Notes under the pieces: model-generated
Seen by the model: only the letters and a program-made list of their open reading frames with translations
Told to the model about the DNA's origin: nothing
Database searches by the model: none
NCBI GenBank assembly: GCA_904419835.1
Contig: CAJFTA010000066.1
Coordinates: 1-16,328 of the forward strand
DNA from: an uncultured Pseudoflavonifractor sp.
GTDB lineage: Bacteria > Bacillota > Clostridia > Oscillospirales > Oscillospiraceae
DNA: 16,328 bases
Direction: 5' to 3'
Shown: positions 1 to 6,457 of the stretch, one piece after another
How the letters are laid out: the number at the start of each line of letters is the position of its first letter
Position numbering within the stretch: the stretch's first letter is position 1
Program-made: the position numbers and the translations under genes

Positions 1-24
1 CATGCGCCTCGAAAATGACACTTC

Positions 25-114
25 TCATGAAATTTTTGCCGACAATTTCATCAGAAATCGAGGCGAAAATTTCATGAAGCTCCTTCGAAAAAGTGGCGGT
101 AGCCACTTTTTCGA
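25..114. repeat. Pair of inverted repeats upstream of the ABC operon
   Basis: Two palindromes lie side by side. The outer one pairs 25-40 with 62-77, with one mismatch; its arms are of the form TCATGAAATTTTYGCC. The second pairs 85-97 (TCGAAAAAGTGGC) perfectly with 102-114 around a GGTA loop. Neither is followed by a clean T-run, so they are not simple terminators. They could be a dispersed intergenic palindrome (REP/MITE-like) or the structured 3' end of an upstream transcript. An open frame crosses this stretch (2-190), but it has no ribosome site and runs through the hairpins, so I do not call it a gene. Confidence 0.55.
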
Positions 115-121
115 CAGCCTG

Positions 122-158
122 ATGTCCGCCGGACCAAAAATCCGGCGGACATTTTTTT
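122..158 (+). terminator. Rho-independent terminator of an upstream gene
   Basis: A perfect 12-bp stem (122-133 with 141-152, core TGTCCGCCGGA) encloses a CCAAAAA loop and is followed by seven T residues (152-158). It ends a plus-strand transcript that begins before the window. It separates that transcript from the ABC operon starting at 255. I see no confident sigma-A promoter between 160 and 254; TTGCGG at 166 with TAAATG at 188 is only a weak candidate. Confidence 0.85.
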
Positions 159-254
159 GGTTTCCTTGCGGTTTTCTTTACAAATCTTAAATGCCCGCAA
201 ACGACAGACAAAGGGTGGGGGTGTATGCTCTCTGACAGAAAGGAGGCAGAGCCG

Positions 255-989
255 ATGAACGGATCTGACCTGCGCAGCCGCCCCATCATCGAGGTCAAGG
301 ATCTCCGCAAGGAGTACCCTGTCGGTGATGAAACTGTGGTGGCGCTCAAGCGCATCAATTTAAATGTCATGCGGGGGGAGATCTGCTGTATCTTCGGAAC
401 CTCCGGCTCGGGCAAGAGCACCCTCCTCAACCAGCTGGCCGGGATGGAAAAGCCCACCCGGGGCCATGTGTCCATCGGGGGCGTCCCCATCTCCCGTCTG
501 AGCGAAAACCAGCTGGCCGCCTTCCGCCAGCGGCACCTGGGCTTTGTCTTTCAGTCCTACAATCTGCTGCCCAACCTGACCGCCACGGAAAACGTGGCCA
601 TGCCCCTCATGTTCCGGGGCGTACCCCGGAAGCAGCGGGAGGCGGCGGCCCGGAAAATTCTCTGCCAGGTGGGCCTGTCCCACCGGCTGGACCACTTCCC
701 CCGGCAGATGTCCGGCGGCCAGCAGCAGCGGGCGGGCATTGCCCGGGCCTTCATCGCCCGGCCTGACGTGGTGTTCGCTGACGAGCCCACCGGCAACCTG
801 GACTCCAAGACCACCGTGGAGATCATGGATATGATCTGCTCCTTCTCCCGGGACTACCACCAGACCATTATTCTGGTTACCCACGACCCGGAGATGGCGT
901 CCTACGCCGACCGCATCGTCACCCTCATTGACGGCGAAATCGTCCGCAATCAACTCAACAGCAAGGAGAACAAGCACCATGAATCTTAA
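255..989 (+). CDS. ABC transporter ATP-binding protein, MacB/LolD family
   Basis: This is the cytoplasmic ATPase of an ABC transporter, 244 residues, the usual length for the LolD/MacB-type subfamily. Visible motifs in order are Walker A GTSGSGKST (48-56), Q-loop Q100, signature MSGGQQQR (152-159), Walker B VVFADEPTGN (172-181) and the H-loop histidine H210. The start at 255 is preferred over an in-frame ATG at 225 because AAAGGAGG (239-246) sits 8 nt before it. The gene overlaps the next by 11 nt, so the two are translationally coupled, and the permease at 3448 is its obvious membrane partner. The family powers extrusion of lipoproteins, peptides or drugs, or mechanotransmission across the envelope without true transport. 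The substrate cannot be read from the sequence. The T at position 49, where P is more usual, is a minor variation. Confidence 0.95.
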   Translation: MNGSDLRSRPIIEVKDLRKEYPVGDETVVALKRINLNVMRGEICCIFGTSGSGKSTLLNQLAGMEKPTRGHVSIGGVPISRLSENQLAAFRQRHLGFVFQSYNLLPNLTATENVAMPLMFRGVPRKQREAAARKILCQVGLSHRLDHFPRQMSGGQQQRAGIARAFIARPDVVFADEPTGNLDSKTTVEIMDMICSFSRDYHQTIILVTHDPEMASYADRIVTLIDGEIVRNQLNSKENKHHES

Positions 990-3444
990 CCGTTTTCAGC
1001 GCATCTTCTCCGTCCTCATCCTTCTGGCCCTGGCCACGGCGCTTGTCCCGCTGGCCGCCCGGGCCGAGGGCGGAAATCTGTACGTCACCGGCTACACCGT
1101 CACCAACTCCGGCAACGGCACGGTGAGCGCCATCACCAAAAACGGCATCGCCAACATCACCGTGTCCATCAAGGACATCAGCGAGAGCAGCGGCGACAAG
1201 GACCCCGCCGATCTGGACATCAGCAAGCTGGACGACAGCTTCACCGGCGGGACTGTGTCGGTAAAAAAGACCTCCCAGCCGGGCCAGCCCCTGTCCTATG
1301 AAGTCAAGCTGACCGACGTCCGCTACAAGGGCGTGGGCCAGACCGTCAGGCTCCAGGTGGGCGAGAAGGGCAAGCCGGACAGCTATCAGAACCTGGAGGT
1401 GACCATCACCGAGGCGGTGGTCTACGAGGCCCCCCAGAGCGTGCCCGACACCACTCCCGAGGCCGCGCCCGCCCCCATGGTCCTCATCTCCCGCAGCGAC
1501 ATCGCCTCCCCCCTCCAGCCCGGCCAGGAGAAGGAGATCGCGCTCTCCTTCCAGAACCTGAGCGGCATCCGGCTCAAGTCCCCGGTGGTCACCCTCACCC
1601 CCTCGGAGGGATTATCCCTCACCGGCGGCTCCTCCTCCTTTGCACTGGACGATATCATGCCCAAAAAGACCGCCGTCCTCAAGGTGCGGGTCAGGGCCGC
1701 CGACGTCATCCCCTCCTCCAGCCAGTCCCTGGGGGTGGAGCTGAAGTTCAACTACTACAACAATCTCTCCTCCGTCCAGGGCAGCGTCACCGACAAGGTG
1801 ACCATCCCCGCCCAGGCCAGGGAGAGCGTTCCCCAGCCGGTGGTCATCGTCTCCCGCTCCCCTATGGATACCCCCATCGCCCCCGACGAAACCCGGGAGA
1901 TGACCGTCACTTTCCAGAACGCGGGCGCCGCCAAGCTTGTGGCCCCGGTGGTTTCGGTGGCTCCCTCCGAGTCCCTGATGCTTCTCAACGACGTGTCCAC
2001 CTTCCTCCTGTCCGACATTGAGCCGGGCAAGAGCGCCTCTATCAGCCTCAAGGTGAAGGCCGCCAAAACCATCGCCTCCACCACCCAGTCCATTGCCACT
2101 GAGCTGAAGTACGGCTACGACAACGGCACCACCCTGACCCAGGCCGCCGCCTCCGACAAGATCAACATCCCCGCCCAGGCCAGGGAGAGCATCCCTCAGC
2201 CGGTGGTGCTGGTGACCCGCTCGGCGGTGGATAAGCCCATCTCCGCCGGGGAGACCATGAGTCTGACCGTCACCTTCCAGAACGCGGGCGCCGCCAAGCT
2301 CCTCTCCCCCTCCGCCTCGGTGACCCCCTCCGACTCCCTTATCCTGCTCAACGACACCTCCACCTTCCTCCTGCCCGACCTTGAGCCGGGCAAGAGCGCC
2401 TCCATCCCCCTCAGGGTGAAGGCGGCGGCGGAGATCTCCTCCACCACCCAGTCCATTGCCACCGAGCTGAAGTACGGCTACGACAACGGCGAGACCATTA
2501 CCCAGGCCACCGCCTCGGACAAGGTGAATCTCTCGGCCAACGCCACCTTGAAATCCGATGTTTCGGTGCCCAGCATCGTCATCCGCAGCTTCACCTACGG
2601 CGGCCCCTCCGTGGCCGCGGGCAGCAAGTTCCCCCTCAGCTTCACCTTTGAGAACACCGGAAAAACCGCCATTGAAAACGTGGTGGTCACCGTGGACGGC
2701 GGCGAGAGCTTCACCATGGACGGCAGCACCAACACCTTCTACTACGGCAGCCTTTCTGCCGGCGGCACCCAGGTTCAGGACGTACCCATGCGCACCGTGC
2801 CCACCAGCAAGAGTGGCGCCCAGAACATCAGCGTGGGCTTTAAATACGAGTATGTAGACGGGGAGAAGCGATCCCAGGCCAGCGCGGACATCAAAATCTC
2901 TCTCCCTGTCTACCAGCCCGACCGGTTCCACATCAACGCCCCCACGGTGCCCGAGTCGGTAAATGTGGGCGAGGAGGCGGAAATCCTCCTGTCCTATGTC
3001 AACAAAGGCAAGGACGATCTGGCCAACCTGGAGGCCACCGTGGAGGGCGAAGGGGTGTCCACCCCCGCCCGCACCCAGTATCTGGGCAACGTCACCGCAG
3101 GCACCAGCGGCAATATCGGCTTTGCCCTCACCCCCGAGCAGGAGGGCGATATCAAGCTGGTGCTGAAGATCTCCTACGAAAACGGCGATCAGCAGGTACA
3201 GACCCGGGAATTCCCAATCACCCTCCGGGCCATTGACATCCCCCCGCCCGACGACTACTCTCCCGACGATTTGCCCGCTGAGGAGGGCGGTTTCCCGGTG
3301 ATTCCGGCGGCTGTCGGCGTCGGCGTCGCGGCGCTTGCCGCGGCCGTGGTGCTGGTGCGGCGGAAAAAGGCCGCCGGCGCCGCCAAGGACAGCTGGAGCG
3401 ACTGGAATGACGAAGACTCCGGCGTCTCCGGCGGGGAGGGATAA
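979..3444 (+). CDS. Secreted, C-terminally membrane-anchored protein with tandem CARDB/NEW3-like beta-sandwich repeats
   Basis: 821 residues. An N-terminal signal peptide (basic MNLNRFQR, hydrophobic 10-26, likely cleavage after AARA at 29) and a C-terminal transmembrane helix (about 773-793) followed by RRKK indicate an extracellular body anchored to the membrane with a short acidic cytoplasmic tail. Between them are about five domains of roughly 120 residues (near 166-285, 286-406, 407-525, 528-645, 647-750) with the pattern 'pGe..ei.lsfqN.G...l..p.v.v', typical of CARDB/NEW3/COG1361-type adhesion-like folds. The second and third are nearly identical. The start at 979 has AAGGAGAA 8 nt upstream and gives a proper signal peptide; the open frame reaches back to 928 without these. 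It lies between an ABC ATPase and a MacB-type permease, where a periplasmic adaptor (HlyD/MacA) would sit in Gram-negatives, so I infer an extracellular partner or sensor for the transporter. The exact function is unknown. Confidence 0.85.
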   Translation: MNLNRFQRIFSVLILLALATALVPLAARAEGGNLYVTGYTVTNSGNGTVSAITKNGIANITVSIKDISESSGDKDPADLDISKLDDSFTGGTVSVKKTSQPGQPLSYEVKLTDVRYKGVGQTVRLQVGEKGKPDSYQNLEVTITEAVVYEAPQSVPDTTPEAAPAPMVLISRSDIASPLQPGQEKEIALSFQNLSGIRLKSPVVTLTPSEGLSLTGGSSSFALDDIMPKKTAVLKVRVRAADVIPSSSQSLGVELKFNYYNNLSSVQGSVTDKVTIPAQARESVPQPVVIVSRSPMDTPIAPDETREMTVTFQNAGAAKLVAPVVSVAPSESLMLLNDVSTFLLSDIEPGKSASISLKVKAAKTIASTTQSIATELKYGYDNGTTLTQAAASDKINIPAQARESIPQPVVLVTRSAVDKPISAGETMSLTVTFQNAGAAKLLSPSASVTPSDSLILLNDTSTFLLPDLEPGKSASIPLRVKAAAEISSTTQSIATELKYGYDNGETITQATASDKVNLSANATLKSDVSVPSIVIRSFTYGGPSVAAGSKFPLSFTFENTGKTAIENVVVTVDGGESFTMDGSTNTFYYGSLSAGGTQVQDVPMRTVPTSKSGAQNISVGFKYEYVDGEKRSQASADIKISLPVYQPDRFHINAPTVPESVNVGEEAEILLSYVNKGKDDLANLEATVEGEGVSTPARTQYLGNVTAGTSGNIGFALTPEQEGDIKLVLKISYENGDQQVQTREFPITLRAIDIPPPDDYSPDDLPAEEGGFPVIPAAVGVGVAALAAAVVLVRRKKAAGAAKDSWSDWNDEDSGVSGGEG
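1804..2529 (+). repeat. Tandem 363-bp in-frame duplication inside the anchored repeat protein
   Basis: Two units of 363 bp (1804-2166 and 2167-2529; 121 codons each) share long identical stretches, for example CCCGCCCAGGCCAGGGAGAG at both unit starts and the segment coding QSIATELKYGYDNG. The near-identity at the DNA level, including third positions, points to a recent duplication or gene conversion. The flanking domains are related only at the protein level. Confidence 0.85.
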
Positions 3445-3447
3445 GCT

Positions 3448-4785
3448 GTGAAGCGCAACGATCTCCTCCGCATGTGCCTGCAAAACCTGATGCGCCGGAA
3501 GTCCCGCACCTTCCTCACCGTGCTGGGCGTGCTCATCGGCTGCTGCTCCATCGTCATCATGGTGTCCCTGGGCATCGGCATGAAGGAGACTCAGGAGCGG
3601 CTGCTCTCCGAGATGGGAGATCTGACCATCATCACCGTCAACGCCCCCCAGGGCGGCCGGGGCAAGACCAAGCTGGACGACCCGCTGCTCAAACGGCTCC
3701 GCTCCCTCAGCGGCGTGGAGGCCGTCACCCCCAGACTGCGTCTGGAGGCCGACTCCATTACCCTTATCACCGGCACCGGCAGGCGCTATGTGGCCGACTG
3801 GACCACAGTGGTGGGGCTTGACACCGACGAGCTGGAGAAGATGGGCTACCAGCTTCTGGAGGGGCACGCCCCCACCAAGAGCGGCGACGTGGTTGTGGGC
3901 CAGTTTCTGGCCTACAGCTTCCGGGACACCCTCCGCCCCGACGGCCGCAACATGGTGGATCGCTGGATCGGCGGCTGGGACCCCAACGGCAACCTGACCG
4001 ACGTACCGCCCCCCTACTTCGACGCCATGAAGGCCACCTACATAATGGAAATTGAGGCCATGGGCAGCAAGTTCTCCGTTACCGTCAACCCGGCTGCCAT
4101 GACCAAGGAGGACTACTCCAAGGGCGGCGAGACCTCCGACGGAATTATCGTCAGCCTGGCCGACCTGCGCAAGCTGCTGGACAAGGCCCAGGGCAACAAG
4201 AAAAAGGCCGTCCCCTACGACTCGGTTATGGTCAAGGTGTCCGGCATCAATATGGTGGAACCGGTGGAGAAGGAGATCCGGGCCATGGGCTACTCCACCG
4301 ACTCCATGGAGAGCATCCGCAAGCCCATGGAGAAGGAGGCCCGGCAGAAGCAGATGATGCTGGGCGGTCTGGGCGCCATCTCTCTCTTCGTGGCCGCTCT
4401 GGGCATCACCAACACCATGATCATGTCCATCTCCGAGCGGACCCGGGAGATTGGCATCATGAAGTCTCTTGGCTGCTATGTCACCGATATCCGGGTCATG
4501 TTCCTCTCCGAGGCCGGCGCCATTGGCCTCATCGGCGGGCTGATCGGCTGTATCATCAGCTTCATCGTCTCCGTGATCATCAATCTGGTCTCCCTGGGTC
4601 CGTCGGCGGAAAATCTGCTCCCCGCCATACTGGGCGGAGAAAATATCAACCGGGTGTCCGTCATTCCCCCGTGGCTCCTCCTGTTCGCCGTCATCTTCTC
4701 CGTGTTCATCGGTTTGGGCTCCGGCTACTATCCCGCCAACAAGGCGGTCCGAATCCCGGCTTTGGAGGCCATTAAGAGCGAATAA
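3448..4785 (+). CDS. ABC transporter permease, MacB/FtsX family
   Basis: 445 residues with the classic MacB layout: one N-terminal transmembrane helix (about 22-44) after a basic start, an extracytoplasmic MacB_PCD-like domain (about 50-300), then three helices (about 304-326, 355-380, 407-428) forming the FtsX domain. The coupling-region motif SERTREIGIMKSLGC (328-342) contacts the ATPase in this family, and the C-terminal PANKAVRIPALEAIKSE is also typical. The start is GTG at 3448, with GGGGAGGG (3433-3440) 7 nt upstream and only 3 nt after the previous stop, so it is the third gene of the operon. It should form a homodimer with two copies of the ATPase encoded at 255. Substrate unknown. 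A terminator follows immediately. Confidence 0.93.
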   Translation: MKRNDLLRMCLQNLMRRKSRTFLTVLGVLIGCCSIVIMVSLGIGMKETQERLLSEMGDLTIITVNAPQGGRGKTKLDDPLLKRLRSLSGVEAVTPRLRLEADSITLITGTGRRYVADWTTVVGLDTDELEKMGYQLLEGHAPTKSGDVVVGQFLAYSFRDTLRPDGRNMVDRWIGGWDPNGNLTDVPPPYFDAMKATYIMEIEAMGSKFSVTVNPAAMTKEDYSKGGETSDGIIVSLADLRKLLDKAQGNKKKAVPYDSVMVKVSGINMVEPVEKEIRAMGYSTDSMESIRKPMEKEARQKQMMLGGLGAISLFVAALGITNTMIMSISERTREIGIMKSLGCYVTDIRVMFLSEAGAIGLIGGLIGCIISFIVSVIINLVSLGPSAENLLPAILGGENINRVSVIPPWLLLFAVIFSVFIGLGSGYYPANKAVRIPALEAIKSE

Positions 4786-6455
4786 GCGCAAAAAGAGACA
4801 TGCCTGGGCATGTCTCTTTTTAGCCTGTCAAAAAATCTTGGTTGAACAGAATCGGGCTGTGTCGGGGCGGGGGAGCGCGAGGGGGCAGCCGCCCGCCCCG
4901 CGTGGAATCGAATGCCCCGGAAGCCTTGCTGTGCAAGGTACTGGCAGTTCTTCACCACCCGGTCCAGCACCTTGTCCGGGATGCAGTCGCCGTAGGCGTG
5001 CATGAGGGGATTTCTGGTCTGATGGAACTCCTCCAGCCGCAGCTTCCACGTGCTATTGTCCTCTTTGGGAAAGTATTTTGAGAAACAGGCGTCCCAGCTG
5101 CTGTTGATGATGCTGACCACAGCGCCCAGGGACATGGCGTCCAGGAGGGAGGGGTTCTCCCGCCAGCTGGACATGGCCCGGCAGTTTCCGTACGTCACCT
5201 CCAGGAAGTCCAGGTACCCCGACAGGCCTGCGCTCCGGTAGGGCTCCAGCGTCTCCGTCCATTGGCGGATCGCATCTCTCTTGGGCTGGGCCGCCTGGTA
5301 CCGCAGCTCGTCCATGGCCGGAAACTCCGTCCGGATCATCTCCTTGAGCCGCCGTTCCGCCCGGATGAAGGTTTCAAACAGGGGCACCTTCGTCTGCTGT
5401 GTCTCCAGATACACCGTGAAATCCCGGGTCATGGCATAGTAGCCGTTTCCGTCCTTGCACAGGTAGCCCCGCTGCTCCAGCACGCTCACATTCCGCTGCT
5501 CGGCCAGGGTCATGGGGCCGAACAGGGCCCCCAGCATGGCCTCCAGCTGGCGGTCCTCCTGGAAGCGGTTGTGGAGGGTCTTGTAGAAGTCCTCAATGTC
5601 GCCGCGCAGCCGGCGGGCGAAGATCTCGTCCACCCGCGCCGCATCCACCTCCCGCTGCTGCATCCGGTCCTCCACCAGCTCCCGGGCGAACATGGAGAGG
5701 AGGAAGGGAATCCGTCCGCAGTAGTACTCCAGCCTGGCCTTCATCTCCCCGTCGGGGAAGATGTCGTAGTCCGTCAGGGCGCCGTAGAACTCCGCCATGT
5801 CCTGGTCGTTGAAGCCGTACAGCGTAAAGGATGGGAACACGCCGTGGAAGGAGGAGATGCCGTCGGCGCTGTGCTCAATCTCGGCCACGGGGCTGCGGGA
5901 GATGAGGACGGTGGTCATTTTGCGCTGATCCAGCTCGGAGGACAGGGTGCGGATGAACTGGAAGTAGCACCTCCCGTCCAGCACCCATCTGGCCGCGTCA
6001 AACTCGTCCAGCACCCAGAGCACCCGCAGGCCGTGCTCCCAGGTCCTGCTGAGTATGCTGATCAGGGGCTGGCGCATGCGCATATACCAGTTTTTGTCCC
6101 CGTTGGTCAGACATTCCAGCTTTGTCCTGGCCTTCTCCAGGCTCTCATCCCAGATGCCCTTCTGGCGCAGAGCGGCCTCCAGCTCTTCCACAAACATATA
6201 CCAGAAGGCGGTGACGTCCGGGCACTCCCCCACGTTCATGCGGATGACCAGCACATTCTCCTGTCCGGCGTGCTCCCGCAGCACCTGGGCCACCAGGGAG
6301 CTCTTTCCGATGCGGTGAGGGCCCACAATGGACAGCCCGCAGCAGGGGGCGGCGCCGAACATCCAATCCCCCAGCCGGTCCAGCTCGCTCCGCCGCCCGA
6401 AGAAGGAATCCCCTGAAACCTGGGGGCCCGCCAGGAACCGATTTGTCTTTCTCAT
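4728..6455 (-). CDS. P-loop (STAND-like) NTPase with C-terminal HEPN-like domain
   Basis: 575 residues, no signal peptide or membrane helix, so cytoplasmic. The N-terminal half is an ATPase of the AAA/STAND (ATPase_2-like) type: FFGRRSELDRL at 18-28, Walker A GPHRIGKSS (45-53), Walker B LWVLDEF (146-152), arginine-rich SRSP near 186. A helical/winged-helix middle follows (about 240-350). Residues about 435-512 are helical and contain R481-N482-P-L-M-H486, the R-N-x3-H pattern of HEPN ribonuclease domains, followed by a further helix. The start has GAGGGGAGAA 5 nt upstream, spanning the end of the preceding gene, whose stop is 2 nt away, so the pair is co-transcribed. From about residue 515 the protein becomes Pro/Arg-rich and low-complexity, reads through the terminator and overlaps the permease gene by 58 bp. 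A 3' frameshift or loss of the native stop is possible, because both other frames stop at 4822-4830, next to the terminator. Nuclease activity is inferred, not shown. Confidence 0.8.
   Translation of the reverse strand: MRKTNRFLAGPQVSGDSFFGRRSELDRLGDWMFGAAPCCGLSIVGPHRIGKSSLVAQVLREHAGQENVLVIRMNVGECPDVTAFWYMFVEELEAALRQKGIWDESLEKARTKLECLTNGDKNWYMRMRQPLISILSRTWEHGLRVLWVLDEFDAARWVLDGRCYFQFIRTLSSELDQRKMTTVLISRSPVAEIEHSADGISSFHGVFPSFTLYGFNDQDMAEFYGALTDYDIFPDGEMKARLEYYCGRIPFLLSMFARELVEDRMQQREVDAARVDEIFARRLRGDIEDFYKTLHNRFQEDRQLEAMLGALFGPMTLAEQRNVSVLEQRGYLCKDGNGYYAMTRDFTVYLETQQTKVPLFETFIRAERRLKEMIRTEFPAMDELRYQAAQPKRDAIRQWTETLEPYRSAGLSGYLDFLEVTYGNCRAMSSWRENPSLLDAMSLGAVVSIINSSWDACFSKYFPKEDNSTWKLRLEEFHQTRNPLMHAYGDCIPDKVLDRVVKNCQYLAQQGFRGIRFHAGRAAAPSRSPAPTQPDSVQPRFFDRLKRDMPRHVSFCAYSLLMASKAGIRTALLAG
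4790..4821. terminator. Bidirectional terminator between convergent operons
   Basis: A 14-bp perfect stem (4790-4803 with 4808-4821; core AGAGACATGC) with CTGG loop has A-run and T-run flanks, so it can act in both directions. It ends the ABC operon on the plus strand. On the minus strand it falls inside the annotated 3' end of the NTPase/HEPN gene, which is odd (see that gene). Confidence 0.85.
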
Positions 6456-6457
6456 CG

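Noticed and set aside
2..190. 62-codon open frame at the left edge
   Set aside because: It runs through two hairpins and a terminator and has no ribosome site.
1612..4791. 1059-codon open frame on the minus strand opposite the anchored protein and permease
   Set aside because: It is the shadow of two well-supported plus-strand genes in GC-rich DNA. Its composition (His/Gly/Val-rich, no domains) is artificial and it has no ribosome site.
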